From Bacteroidales bacterium UBA4360 (GTDB taxonomy: Bacteria; Bacteroidota; Bacteroidia; Bacteroidales; UBA932): a stretch of 64,000 nt of DNA. The position numbers and the translations under genes are program-made. The stretch is from positions 1 to 64,000 of the forward strand of contig DGSO01000019.1 of assembly GCA_002393945.1 (NCBI GenBank). Direction: 5' to 3'. This document shows positions 34,695-44,208 of this stretch, piece by piece (position 1 is the stretch's first letter; each line of letters starts with the position of its first letter). The notes under the pieces are model-generated. The model was given only the letters and a program-made list of their open reading frames with translations, did not search any database and was not told the DNA's origin.

Positions 34695-35639
34695 ATGGCC
34701 TATATCGGCGAAATAATCTCCCTCATCGTTGCCGCCTCCTGGACCGTAACGGCATTGTTTGCCGACAAGGCCAGCCACAGGCTCGGCTCCATGACGGCGA
34801 ATGTCCTGCGTCTGTTCCTTGCCGTCATATTCCTTGCCGCACTGCTATGGCTCACAATCGGCCATCCGTATCCGGTATATGCCGATGCCGATACCTGGAA
34901 GTGGCTTTCGCTGTCGGCACTGGTGGGATATGTGTTCGGAGACTGGTGCCTGTTCAACTGCTATCTGTCGATAGGCGCCCGTTTCGGCCAGCTTCTCATG
35001 ACGCTTGCGCCTCCTTTCGCCGCCATAGCAGGATGGGCTCTTCTTGGCGAATCCCTGTTCTGGAAGTCCATTTTTGCAATGAGCGTAACCCTGTGCGGCA
35101 TTGCCATCTCCGTGCTGAGCAGGGGCGAAAAACACAGCCTGAAGCTTTCCCTGCCGCTGAAAGGCATACTGCTCGGCATCGGCGCGGGTCTTGGGCAGGG
35201 CGTGGGACTGGTGCTCAGTAAAATCGGCCTTGAGCATTACACCGACGCCATTCCTGCCGATGCACCGGCACACATGGCGCAAATGCTCCCTTTTGCTTCC
35301 ACTATGATAAGGGCGATTGTGGGAACGGCCGGTTTTCTTATTCTGATGGCCATTCAAAAGGACCTTCCACGCCTTGGAAATGCCGTCAAAGACCGCGGCG
35401 CCATGGGGTATGTACTGCTGATGACAATATTCGGCCCCGTAATCGGCGTGTCTCTGTCACTTATGGCAGTGCAGTACACCAATGCCGGAATCGCTTCCAC
35501 ATTGATGGCCTTGACACCGGTCCTTATACTTTTCCCTTATGCATTTGTGTATAAACAGCGTATACGGCTCAGGGAACTTGTGGGCGTTGCCGTGAGCATG
35601 CTGGGTGTAGCCCTGTTTTTCCTGATGCCGTCTATGTAG
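34695..35639 (+). CDS. EamA/DMT-family transporter
   Basis: The 314-residue membrane protein has about ten helices in two EamA halves, with an extra loop after helix six (about 185-200). DMT transporters export amino acids or other metabolites; the substrate is unknown. It is co-oriented with aroK and faces a convergent operon 25 bases away, with no obvious terminator between. Confidence 0.85.
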   Translation: MAYIGEIISLIVAASWTVTALFADKASHRLGSMTANVLRLFLAVIFLAALLWLTIGHPYPVYADADTWKWLSLSALVGYVFGDWCLFNCYLSIGARFGQLLMTLAPPFAAIAGWALLGESLFWKSIFAMSVTLCGIAISVLSRGEKHSLKLSLPLKGILLGIGAGLGQGVGLVLSKIGLEHYTDAIPADAPAHMAQMLPFASTMIRAIVGTAGFLILMAIQKDLPRLGNAVKDRGAMGYVLLMTIFGPVIGVSLSLMAVQYTNAGIASTLMALTPVLILFPYAFVYKQRIRLRELVGVAVSMLGVALFFLMPSM

Positions 35640-35664
35640 CAGGTGGCTATGGGGACTTGCGCTA

Positions 35665-36639
35665 CTACTCAAAGCCCTTGACGCCCCATTCGGTGCGGAG
35701 GCGGTCCATGAGGTGCATGATGTAGAGGGTTTCGGCATGGGGCATCTTGGACGGCTCAACAAGGCCGGCCGCGATGGCGTCACGGCACGCGCGCACCTGG
35801 TACTCGAAGCCGGTAATCTGTTCGGGCAGCGGTATTTCCTGCTCCACGACATGACGTTTGCGGCAAACCCTGAGCCGCGTAGGATTGATGAGGTCATCAA
35901 ATACCAGATAACCGGTTGTTCCCGCAATGACGCCCTGGTTGTCTCCCTGGCTCCATCCTGAGGCCTGAAGGGTGGCAAGTATGCCTCCGGAAAGCGTAAG
36001 CGTAATGCTTTCGGATGCATCCACGCCGGTTTCCGCCTTGATGCACGATGAACTGATCTGCTCAATGGGCTCGTCAAAGTACATGCGCACGAAATTCAAA
36101 AGATAGACACCGAGGTCCAACAGCGCGCCGCCGCCAAGTTCCGGAGACAGAATCCTTTCCTTTTCCGAGACATTGTAAGCAAGGGATGCGAATGCCGTTA
36201 CTGGCTTGCCTATCACGCCGGATGCCAGCACTTTGCGGGCGATGTCCCGAACCGGCATGTACCGTATCCAGATGGCTTCAGCTACAAAAACGCCCTTTTC
36301 TCGTGCAAGCGCAATTACCGCTGCTGCTTCCGATGCATCGGCCATGAAGGATTTCTCCACCAGACAGGGCTTTCCCGCAAGTATCGCACGGCGGGTAACG
36401 TCGAAGTGGTGCGAATGCGGAGTAGCCACGTAGACGAGGTCCACATCGGGATCGGCAATAAGTTCGTCATAGGAACCATAGGCCCGGGGGATGTCAAAAC
36501 GTTCTGCAAAAGTCTGAGCCTTGGATAGCGTTCTGGAGCCAATTGCAAGGCAGGAGGCATCCTCCATCCTTGCAAGCGTGGCGGCCATCTTTTCGGCAAT
36601 ATGACCGGCGCCGATGATACCGACATTGAATGGTTTCAT
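35665..36639 (-). CDS. Gfo/Idh/MocA-family oxidoreductase
   Basis: The 324-residue protein has an N-terminal Rossmann motif VGIIGAGHIAEKMAATL, the catalytic-lysine region CLVEKSFMADASEA (EKS rather than the common EKP), and the C-terminal alpha/beta domain. Family members oxidise or reduce sugars and diols with NAD(P). The substrate is not predictable. It overlaps birA by 4 bases as the last gene of the operon. Confidence 0.88.
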   Translation of the reverse strand: MKPFNVGIIGAGHIAEKMAATLARMEDASCLAIGSRTLSKAQTFAERFDIPRAYGSYDELIADPDVDLVYVATPHSHHFDVTRRAILAGKPCLVEKSFMADASEAAAVIALAREKGVFVAEAIWIRYMPVRDIARKVLASGVIGKPVTAFASLAYNVSEKERILSPELGGGALLDLGVYLLNFVRMYFDEPIEQISSSCIKAETGVDASESITLTLSGGILATLQASGWSQGDNQGVIAGTTGYLVFDDLINPTRLRVCRKRHVVEQEIPLPEQITGFEYQVRACRDAIAAGLVEPSKMPHAETLYIMHLMDRLRTEWGVKGFE

Positions 36640-37367
36640 AGTATATAGCTTACTTCTTTGAAACGGTACAGTACAGTTTTATTGCTGTCCAGATTGCTTA
36701 TGAGAAGACGTCCGTCCTCCGGATCGACACCTTCTATCCTGCCCCAGAACTCCTCGCCGGAGGCCATGTCACGGTAACGGCATGTCTGGCCTTTCCTGAA
36801 AAGATGGCTGGAGTAAGAGCTTAAAAGCAGAGCCCTGGCCTGATGGCTTTCAAGGCAGGAGAGATTCATCTCAAACCTTGACACGATTGCATTCAGGCAC
36901 TCTTCGAGGTCGTGTACTTTGCCTGTACAGCGAGTGAGCGAGGTGGCATTGGCAAGCTGGGGAAACTCCTTCTGGTTCACATTGAATCCAACGCCGACGA
37001 CAGAAGCCGCCAGGCTGTCCCCCACCAGCGAGTTCTCGATAAGGATTCCGCTTATCTTGTTCTTCCCCACGTAAATGTCATTGGGCCATTTGACGCTTGC
37101 AAGGACGCCCTGCGAGTTCAGAAAACCGGCAACAGCCTCGGCTATCGCGCAATTGAGGAAATGGGCATCGGCGGCCTTGACGGGCCTTTTCAGGACTACG
37201 CTGAAGGTAAGGTTTTCTCCGGGGGCCGAAAACCAGGAGTTCCCTCTCTGACCGCGGCCGGCAGTCTGCTCCAGCGCCCACAGCACGATCATATCCTCAA
37301 ATTCCGGCAGCCGTCGAAGGGCCTCGGAATTGGTGGAGTCGATGCTGTCGAAACGGATGATTTTCAT
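36636..37367 (-). CDS. birA: Biotin--[acetyl-CoA-carboxylase] ligase
   Basis: The 243-residue enzyme has the ligase core IDSTNSEALRRL, EQTAGRGQRGNSWFS (biotinyl-AMP loop), VKWPNDIYVGKNKISGIL, and a C-terminal SH3-like domain. There is no N-terminal DNA-binding domain, so it is a pure ligase and not a repressor. It shares ATGA with the metallohydrolase gene upstream. Confidence 0.93.
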   Translation of the reverse strand: MKIIRFDSIDSTNSEALRRLPEFEDMIVLWALEQTAGRGQRGNSWFSAPGENLTFSVVLKRPVKAADAHFLNCAIAEAVAGFLNSQGVLASVKWPNDIYVGKNKISGILIENSLVGDSLAASVVGVGFNVNQKEFPQLANATSLTRCTGKVHDLEECLNAIVSRFEMNLSCLESHQARALLLSSYSSHLFRKGQTCRYRDMASGEEFWGRIEGVDPEDGRLLISNLDSNKTVLYRFKEVSYIL

Positions 37368-38062
37368 AACTGGATGGGAATGCCGTCCTGGGTCCAGTCG
37401 GCATCGGGCTCGTTGAAGGGCTGGAGGAAGGGGTTGGCGGTGGCTTCCCGGGCGATGGAGGTGGGCTGGCCATGACCGGGGATGACATCGGTGTCGCCGG
37501 GAAGGGTCATCACCTTCTCCAACAGTGACTTCATGAGGACATCGTAGTCTCCGCCCAAAAGGTCAGTCCTGCCGATAGCCCCTGCAAAAAGGGTGTCCCC
37601 ACTTATCAGAAGGCCGTTTTCTTCAGAATAATAGCACACTCCCCCAGGAGTATGGCCGGGGGTCTTGATAACTTTCCATGAGACGCCGCCGACGCTTATT
37701 TCTCCGGGAAGGTCCAAGGTTTCGATATCGGTCCTGAGTGTCTTGAAACTGACCGGTCCCATTCCGCTGAACACCTGAGCTCCCTTGGACATGGTGACAA
37801 GGTCTTCACGGTCCATATATACAGGGACCTTATAGTGCTCCAAAAGCCCATATACTCCCCAGAAATGGTCAAAGTGACCGTGCGTGAGAAGAATGGCCCC
37901 GGGAGTAAGCGAATGGCCTTGCAGGAAGTCCGCAAGGGAGTCGACCTCCTCCTTGGAGGACATGCCCGGATCGAAAACGGTGCATACGGAAGAGTCGCTG
38001 TCCCAGGCAATCACACAATTGGTTCCCAAAGGATTGAACTGAAATATTCTGGTTCTGAGCAT
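37364..38062 (-). CDS. Metallo-beta-lactamase-fold hydrolase (glyoxalase II-like)
   Basis: The 232-residue protein has the metal-binding motif LTHGHFDHFWG, then TPGHTPGGVCYY, GDTLFAGAIGRTDL and a final IPGHG. These are typical of the small glyoxalase II-like group found across Bacteroidota. Probable thioester hydrolysis is inferred; the true substrate is unknown. It leads a three-gene operon with birA and the oxidoreductase. Confidence 0.88.
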   Translation of the reverse strand: MLRTRIFQFNPLGTNCVIAWDSDSSVCTVFDPGMSSKEEVDSLADFLQGHSLTPGAILLTHGHFDHFWGVYGLLEHYKVPVYMDREDLVTMSKGAQVFSGMGPVSFKTLRTDIETLDLPGEISVGGVSWKVIKTPGHTPGGVCYYSEENGLLISGDTLFAGAIGRTDLLGGDYDVLMKSLLEKVMTLPGDTDVIPGHGQPTSIAREATANPFLQPFNEPDADWTQDGIPIQL

Positions 38063-38084
38063 AAAAGTCCTTCTTTAGACGTTG

Positions 38085-38092
38085 CAAATTTA
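38085..38092 (-). promoter_or_regulatory. -7 box TAAATTTG of the MBL-birA-oxidoreductase operon
   Basis: An exact minus-strand match 22 bases before the ATG; the leader contains AAGGAC. The divergent kinase gene has a one-off box (GAACTTTG, 38105-38112) ending 7 bases before its ATG. Confidence 0.6.
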
Positions 38093-38119
38093 ATAAACTT
38101 TCACGAACTTTGTGAAGTT

Positions 38120-38731
38120 ATGCACATCGGAATAGCCGGAAATATAGGAAGTGGAAAAACCACTCTCACAACTCTTCTTGCCCGCCATTACGGCTGGACG
38201 CCCAAGTTTGAGTCCGTTACCTATAATCCATACCTGGAGGACTACTACAAAGACATCAAGCGCTGGTCTTTCGCACTTGAAATGTATTTCCTCCAGCAGC
38301 GTCTGCATGACGTCCTGGATATCTCAAAGTCCAAAGACGTTATCATCCAGGACCGTACCCTTCTCGAGGGCGTCCACATCTTCGTCGCCAACAACTACGC
38401 TCAGGGCAACCTCACCGAAAGGGACTACAACACCTACATGGACACCTTCCGCGTCATGATGTCTGTGGTAAAGGAACCGGACCTCATGATATACCTCAAG
38501 AGCTCCATCGAACACCTCGTCTACCAGATTCAGAAGAGGGGCCGCGAATACGAACAGACCATCTCCATCGAATACCTTTCCGGCCTCAACGAAAGGTACG
38601 AAAAATGGATATCGGAATACACCGGCCGCCTCATCGTCGTAGAGGCCGATGAACTTGATTTCCTCAACCGCCCGGAGGACTTCGCCTCCATTACAGACCG
38701 CATTGACGCAGAGCTTTACGGATTATTTTAA
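38120..38731 (+). CDS. Deoxynucleoside kinase, first of a tandem pair
   Basis: The 203-residue kinase has a P-loop GIAGNIGSGKTTLTTLLA, the substrate-binding RWSFALEMYFLQQR, and the catalytic VIIQDRTLLEG motif. It belongs to the dNK family that phosphorylates deoxynucleosides for salvage. The frame opens at 37835, but ATG 38120 matches the start of its downstream paralogue. Twelve bases separate the two. Confidence 0.92.
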   Translation: MHIGIAGNIGSGKTTLTTLLARHYGWTPKFESVTYNPYLEDYYKDIKRWSFALEMYFLQQRLHDVLDISKSKDVIIQDRTLLEGVHIFVANNYAQGNLTERDYNTYMDTFRVMMSVVKEPDLMIYLKSSIEHLVYQIQKRGREYEQTISIEYLSGLNERYEKWISEYTGRLIVVEADELDFLNRPEDFASITDRIDAELYGLF

Positions 38732-38743
38732 AAACAATATACC

Positions 38744-39364
38744 ATGCATATAGCTATCGCCGGAAACATCGGCAGTGGGAAGACCACTCTGACAAAAATG
38801 CTCGCCGCCCACTACGGCTGGACTCCCAAGTTCGAGTCTGTGGACTTCAACCCCTACCTGGCAGATTTCTACGAGGATATGGAGCGCTGGTCATTCAATC
38901 TGCAGATCTACTTCCTGAACAAGCGTTTTCAGGATGTGGTGGAGATATCGAAGCATCAGGATGTCATCATCCAGGACCGCACAATCTACGAGGATGCCCG
39001 CATCTTCGCACCCAACCTGCATGCGATGGGCCTCATGTCCACAAGGGACTTTGAGAATTACAGCGACCTCTTCGACCTTATGATGTCCCTGGTGAATCCG
39101 CCGGATCTGCTTATTTATCTCCGCTCCAGCATTCCCAACCTCATCGCACAGATCCAGAAGAGGGGCCGCGAGTATGAGCGTTCAATCCGTATAGACTATA
39201 TCACCGGCCTCAACCAGCGTTATGAGGACTGGATCAAGGACTATAAGTTCCGCCTTCTCATCATCGACGTAGACAATGTCAAGTTCGAAAACAATCCGGA
39301 AGGCTTCCAGTACATCACGGACAAGATTGACGCCGAACTCTATGGATTGTTCCCTGCAGAATAA
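38744..39364 (+). CDS. Deoxynucleoside kinase, second of a tandem pair
   Basis: The 206-residue paralogue has GNIGSGKTTLTKMLAAHYGW, RWSFNLQIYFLNKRF and VIIQDRTIYEDARIF. It is clearly related to the first kinase over its full length; differences around the substrate pocket suggest complementary purine and pyrimidine specificities. Salvage would link with the uracil permease and the Tsx-like protein further right. The acyl-CoA synthetase gene follows 18 bases later. Confidence 0.92.
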   Translation: MHIAIAGNIGSGKTTLTKMLAAHYGWTPKFESVDFNPYLADFYEDMERWSFNLQIYFLNKRFQDVVEISKHQDVIIQDRTIYEDARIFAPNLHAMGLMSTRDFENYSDLFDLMMSLVNPPDLLIYLRSSIPNLIAQIQKRGREYERSIRIDYITGLNQRYEDWIKDYKFRLLIIDVDNVKFENNPEGFQYITDKIDAELYGLFPAE

Positions 39365-39382
39365 CATAAAACAATAAAACCT

Positions 39383-41305
39383 ATGACCGAAAGACCTACA
39401 ATCATTGACTTCGTAGAAAAGTACAGTCACAAGTATGAGAACGAACCGTACCTCCGTGAGAAGGTTAACGGTGAGTGGAAAGTCCTCACTCAGGGCCAGA
39501 CACGTGAAGAAGCATACAGAATCGGCGCAGGACTCATGTCGCTGGGACTCAAGAAAGGCGACAAAATCGCCCTTCTTTCAGAAAGCCGCGCAATGTGGAT
39601 TCTTGCCGAACTTGGCGCCATGTATGCAGGTGCAACCGACGTTCCCCTGTCAGTGAACCTTGGTGAAGGCAAGGACCTCGTATTCCGAATCAATCACTCG
39701 GACTCCAAGTGGATACTCGTTTCAGGGAACCATCTTCCCAAGATCAGGGCCATCCTTTCCGAATGCCACAACGTAGAGAAAGTCATCGTCTTTGACGACA
39801 CCGCCTTCGACTATGACAAGCTCGAAGAGAAGGAAATCCGCATGAGCGAAATCCAGAAGATGGGCGATGAGTTCCTCAAGGCCCACAAGGACGAGTTCGT
39901 CGCACGCTACAAGAGCATCGGCCCGGATGATTATGCAAACATTTCCTACACTTCCGGCACCACCGCAGACCCCAAGGGTATCCTCCTTACCCACCGCAAC
40001 TATACTGCAAACGTAGAGCAGGGCAATTCCGTAATCTCCGTCGATTTCGGCGCCACCATGCTCATCATCCTGCCTCTGGACCACTGCTTCGCACACGTTG
40101 CAGGCATGTACACCATGATGATTTACGGCGGTTCAATCGCATTTGTTCCCATCGGCAAAAACGCCCTTGCAACGCTGCGTAACGTTCCTACCGCAATTTC
40201 AGAGACCCGTCCTCACGTGATGCTCTCCGTTCCGGCCCTTGCCAGAAACTTCAAGAAGAACATCGAGGCCGGCATCAAGAAGAAAGGCCCCACCGTGGAG
40301 AAGCTCTTCAACTTCGCCGTCAAGAATGCAATCAAGTACAATAAGGAATACTACAACCGCGGAACAGGCGGCACCTGGTGGAGAAAGCCTCTCGTAGACC
40401 TCTTCGACAAGATTCTCTTCAAGCAGGTCCGTGAAAGCTTCGGCGGCAGGATGAAGTTCTTCGTCGGCGGCGGCGCCCTCCTGGACATCGAGCTCCAGAA
40501 ATTCTTCTGCGCTGTGGGAATGCCCATGTTCCAGGGATACGGTCTTACCGAGGCCACCCCTATCATCTGCGCCAACTCCGCAGGCCATGCACGCTTCGGC
40601 TCATCGGGCCGTATCGTAAAGCCTATGGACTGCGTCATCCTGGATGCAGAAGGCAAGGAAGTACCCCACGGAACCAAGGGCGAAATCGTCATCCGCGGAG
40701 AGAACGTCATGGCAGGCTACTGGAAGAACCCCAAGGCCACTGCCGACACCATCATTGACGGCTGGCTCCACACCGGAGACATGGGCTACATCTGCCCCGA
40801 AGACCCCGAATTCCTCTATGTAGTGGGCCGATTCAAGAGCCTCCTCATCTCCTCCGACGGCGAAAAGTACTCACCGGAAGGCTACGAGGACAACATTACC
40901 GAAACCTCCAAGTGGATATCGGCCTGCGTCCTGCACAATGACCAGAAGCCGTTCTGCGTGGCCCTCGTCGTTCCCGACAAGACCGCCCTTGCCGAAGCAT
41001 GCAAGAAGAAAGGCCTTGACCCTGCAACAGAAGAAGGCAAGCGCTACATGCTCTCCCTCATCGAGGCCGATGCCAACACCTACAAGAAGGGCGGAAAGCA
41101 CGCCGGCATGTTCCCAGAGCGCTGGCTCCCTTCAGCCATCGGCATCTGCGACGAGGAATTCACCATCGCCAACAAGATGATGAACTCCACCATGAAGATC
41201 GTCCGCGGCAAGGTAGAGGAACACTATGCCGACCTCCTCGACTACCTCTACACCGCAGAGGCCAAGGACATCTGCAATCCCCGCAACCTGAAGGCACTGG
41301 AATAA
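39383..41305 (+). CDS. Long-chain fatty acid-CoA ligase
   Basis: The 640-residue AMP-forming enzyme has the ATP motif SYTSGTTADPKGILLTH, GYGLTEATPI, WLHTGDMGY and a C-terminal lysine region. Length and motifs fit long-chain acyl-CoA synthetases of the FadD15 type common in Bacteroidota. It activates fatty acids for lipid synthesis or degradation. It is probably co-transcribed with the two kinases and ends at a strong terminator. Confidence 0.9.
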   Translation: MTERPTIIDFVEKYSHKYENEPYLREKVNGEWKVLTQGQTREEAYRIGAGLMSLGLKKGDKIALLSESRAMWILAELGAMYAGATDVPLSVNLGEGKDLVFRINHSDSKWILVSGNHLPKIRAILSECHNVEKVIVFDDTAFDYDKLEEKEIRMSEIQKMGDEFLKAHKDEFVARYKSIGPDDYANISYTSGTTADPKGILLTHRNYTANVEQGNSVISVDFGATMLIILPLDHCFAHVAGMYTMMIYGGSIAFVPIGKNALATLRNVPTAISETRPHVMLSVPALARNFKKNIEAGIKKKGPTVEKLFNFAVKNAIKYNKEYYNRGTGGTWWRKPLVDLFDKILFKQVRESFGGRMKFFVGGGALLDIELQKFFCAVGMPMFQGYGLTEATPIICANSAGHARFGSSGRIVKPMDCVILDAEGKEVPHGTKGEIVIRGENVMAGYWKNPKATADTIIDGWLHTGDMGYICPEDPEFLYVVGRFKSLLISSDGEKYSPEGYEDNITETSKWISACVLHNDQKPFCVALVVPDKTALAEACKKKGLDPATEEGKRYMLSLIEADANTYKKGGKHAGMFPERWLPSAIGICDEEFTIANKMMNSTMKIVRGKVEEHYADLLDYLYTAEAKDICNPRNLKALE

Positions 41306-41325
41306 ACCAGCGGCAGTTGACAATA

Positions 41326-41354
41326 AAGGACGGGCCACACGGCCCGTCCTTATT
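41326..41354. terminator. Bidirectional terminator between acyl-CoA synthetase and uvrA
   Basis: AAGGACGGGCC (41326-41336) pairs perfectly with 41341-41351 around ACAC, followed by ATTTT. It sits between two convergent stops. Confidence 0.9.
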
Positions 41355-41360
41355 TTGTCC

Positions 41361-44153
41361 TTAACAAGGATTGAGTACTTCTTTGAGGTACGGCCCAGTG
41401 ACGGAGTCGGGATTATCGGCAAGTTCCTCAGGAGTGCCTTTGGCTACGATGAGTCCGCCGCGACGGCCGCCTTCGGGACCCATGTCGAGGATATAGTCGA
41501 CAGACTTGAGGACGTCCAGGTTGTGTTCGATGATGATGACGGTGTTGCCGGCATCAACGAGGCGCTGGAGAACGCCAAGGAGCACGTTGATGTCTTCGAA
41601 GTGAAGGCCGGTTGTGGGCTCGTCAAGGATGTAGAGGGTCTTGCCTGTGGATGGACGCGAGAGTTCCGCCGCCAGTTTCATGCGCTGGCTTTCTCCTCCG
41701 GAAAGGGTGACGGCACTCTGTCCAAGACGCACATAACCGAGGCCCACATCGACGAGGGCTTTCAGCTTTGCTGCAATCTTGGGAACCGGCTTGAAGAACT
41801 CGTAGGCCTCGGAGATTGACATCTCCAGGACGTCGCTGATGTTCTTGCCCTTATACTTTACCGTGAGGACTTCATCGTTGTAGCGCTTTCCGCCGCAGGC
41901 CTCGCACGGGACGTGGACAGAGGGCAGGAAGTTCATCTCGATGATCTTGATGCCTGCGCCCTTGCACTCTTCGCATCGGCCTCCGGGAACGTTGAATGAG
42001 AATTTCCCTGCCTTGAAACCACGCACTTTGGCGTCCTGGGTTTCCTCAAAGAGCGTCCTGATATCGCCGAAAACTCCAGTGAAAGTTGCCGGATTGGAGC
42101 GGGGAGTACGGCCGATGGGAGACTGGTCTATCTCGATCAGTTTGTCGAGGTTCTCTATGCCGGAGATGCTGTCATACGGCAGCGGACGCTCCTTTGAGCG
42201 GTAGAATTTCTGCCTCAGGACACGCATCAAAGTCTCATTTACAAGCGTGCTCTTTCCGCTTCCGGAAAGACCCGCCACGCCAATGAAACACCCGAGCGGG
42301 AACGATGCCGTAATGTTCTTCAGATTGTTGCCCTTGGCACCATAGAGCGATAGGAATTTACCGCTGCCTTTGCGGCGCTTCCCGGGCACGGGGATGCTCT
42401 TTTTTCCCTTAAGGTATTCAAGGGTTATGGACGGGCCGAAAACCGTATGCTCCGTCTGCTTCTTCCTGGTGCCAAGAAGGTCCTTGAGCGGAGCGCTCAG
42501 GCAGATTTCTCCGCCGTTTTCTCCTGCGCCGGGCCCCACATCGACAAGCCAGTCGGCGCTCATCATGGTCTCTGCATCGTGTTCGACCACCATGACCGAG
42601 TTGCCCTCGTCCCGGAGGGCCTTCAGTGAGGATATCAGCTTCCTGTTGTCCTTCTGGTGCAGGCCGATGGACGGCTCGTCAAGGATATACAGAACGTTGA
42701 CAAGGCGGGAGCCAATCTGCGTCGCCAGACGGATTCTCTGGCTTTCCCCGCCCGAAAGCGAAGCGGTGGGCCTGTCAAGGGAAAGATAGTCAAGACCTAC
42801 ATCCAGCATGAACTGCACCCTTTCGCGAAGTTCCTTCAGGATATCCCTGGCCACGTTTTTCTCCCTCTCGTTGAAACCTTCGGGAATCTTGTCCAGCCAC
42901 TCGCGCAGCTCTGACATCTCCATTGCCGATACCTCGCTGATATTCTTCCCGTCCACGTGGAAATAAAGCGCCTCTGCCCTGAGACGCGTCCCGTTACATA
43001 CCGGGCACACCACCGTGTCTTCTATGTTGTCGATCACTCCGCCCCAGCTTTCCATCTCCGAAAGATTGCCCTCTCCCACACGGAAAAGGTCTTCCGAGCC
43101 ATATACGAGGAGGCTTACCGCCTCGTCAGGAATGGCGGCGATGGGGTCATACAGCGAGAAGTTATATTGGCGTGCTATTGAGCGGATAATGTCGAATTTA
43201 CGGTTTTCACGAACCTTTCCAAGCGGGACGATGGCTCCGTCAGCCACGGATTTGCTCCTGTCCGGGATAATAGTGTTTATATCGACATCCACTATCGAGC
43301 CCAGTCCCTTGCAATGAGGGCAGTAACCCTGCGGAGAGTTGAACGAGAAGCTGTGCGGCTGAGGCTCCTGCAGGGACAGTCCGCTCTCAGGGTCTACAAG
43401 GTGCTTGGAATAATGGGACAGCGCTCCCGTTTCCAGGTCCAGAACGGCCACGGAGCCTTTTCCAACCTGTATCGCACGGGATACGGAGTCCCTGATGCGC
43501 CTGTCGTCTCCCGCTTCCGGCTTGAGCCTGTCAACTACAAGTTCTATGAAGTGAACCTTGTATCGGTCCAGAGCGTCCACTTCCTGCAGGGACTGGATTT
43601 CTCCGTCTATGCGCACCTCTGTATAGCCACGGCGGCGAAGCTGGTCAAACAGTTCCCTGTAATGGCCCTTTCGGCCTCGGACAAGCGGAGAAAGCAGGTA
43701 GCATTTGCGGCCGGCATACTTTGTCATTATGAGGTCGACTATCTGCTCATCCGTATAACGGACCATCTCCTTGCCGCTTTCCGGGGATATGGCACGTGAA
43801 CCTTTGGCGTACAGCAGACGCAGGAAGTCATAGATTTCCGTAATGGTACCCACCGTAGAACGCGGATTGTTGCCGGTGGTCTTCTGCTCTATGGCAATGA
43901 TGGGGCTGAGGCCCTTTATCTCCTCCACTTCCGGCTTTTCCAAAATGCCCATGAAGTGCTTGGCGTACGTGGACAGCGTGTCCATGTAGCGCCTTTGCCC
44001 TTCGGCATATATGGTGTCGAAGGCGAGCGAACTCTTGCCGCTGCCGCTGAGTCCGGTAACGACCACAAATTCCCCTCTGGGAATATCCACATCAATGTTT
44101 TTGAGGTTGTTCGCCCTGGCTCCTCTGACCTGAATGTATTCCTTTTCTGCCAT
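41361..44153 (-). CDS. uvrA: Excinuclease ABC subunit A
   Basis: The 930-residue protein has two ABC ATPase modules: Walker A GLSGSGKSSLAFDTIYAEGQ and GLSGSGKSTLVNETL, two ABC signatures, and zinc-finger cysteines in CPHCKGLG, CPVCNGTRL, CEECKGAG and CEACGGKRYN. It scans DNA for lesions with UvrB. The open frame reaches 44234, but the promoter box ends 6 bases before ATG 44153, which gives the family start MAEKEYIQVRGARANNL. Confidence 0.96.
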   Translation of the reverse strand: MAEKEYIQVRGARANNLKNIDVDIPRGEFVVVTGLSGSGKSSLAFDTIYAEGQRRYMDTLSTYAKHFMGILEKPEVEEIKGLSPIIAIEQKTTGNNPRSTVGTITEIYDFLRLLYAKGSRAISPESGKEMVRYTDEQIVDLIMTKYAGRKCYLLSPLVRGRKGHYRELFDQLRRRGYTEVRIDGEIQSLQEVDALDRYKVHFIELVVDRLKPEAGDDRRIRDSVSRAIQVGKGSVAVLDLETGALSHYSKHLVDPESGLSLQEPQPHSFSFNSPQGYCPHCKGLGSIVDVDINTIIPDRSKSVADGAIVPLGKVRENRKFDIIRSIARQYNFSLYDPIAAIPDEAVSLLVYGSEDLFRVGEGNLSEMESWGGVIDNIEDTVVCPVCNGTRLRAEALYFHVDGKNISEVSAMEMSELREWLDKIPEGFNEREKNVARDILKELRERVQFMLDVGLDYLSLDRPTASLSGGESQRIRLATQIGSRLVNVLYILDEPSIGLHQKDNRKLISSLKALRDEGNSVMVVEHDAETMMSADWLVDVGPGAGENGGEICLSAPLKDLLGTRKKQTEHTVFGPSITLEYLKGKKSIPVPGKRRKGSGKFLSLYGAKGNNLKNITASFPLGCFIGVAGLSGSGKSTLVNETLMRVLRQKFYRSKERPLPYDSISGIENLDKLIEIDQSPIGRTPRSNPATFTGVFGDIRTLFEETQDAKVRGFKAGKFSFNVPGGRCEECKGAGIKIIEMNFLPSVHVPCEACGGKRYNDEVLTVKYKGKNISDVLEMSISEAYEFFKPVPKIAAKLKALVDVGLGYVRLGQSAVTLSGGESQRMKLAAELSRPSTGKTLYILDEPTTGLHFEDINVLLGVLQRLVDAGNTVIIIEHNLDVLKSVDYILDMGPEGGRRGGLIVAKGTPEELADNPDSVTGPYLKEVLNPC

Positions 44154-44159
44154 AGAGTA

Positions 44160-44167
44160 CAAAGATA
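44160..44167 (-). promoter_or_regulatory. -7 box TATCTTTG of uvrA
   Basis: An exact minus-strand match, 6 bases before the ATG. It is separated by 13 bases from the fumarase -7 box on the other strand. Confidence 0.65.
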
Positions 44168-44180
44168 CCGCTTTTTTTAG

Positions 44181-44188
44181 TATCTTTG
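44181..44188 (+). promoter_or_regulatory. -7 box TATCTTTG of the fumarase gene
   Basis: An exact plus-strand match with a 20-base leader before the fumarase ATG. Confidence 0.65.
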
Positions 44189-44208
44189 TATGGTAAACCC
44201 AAAGTCTT

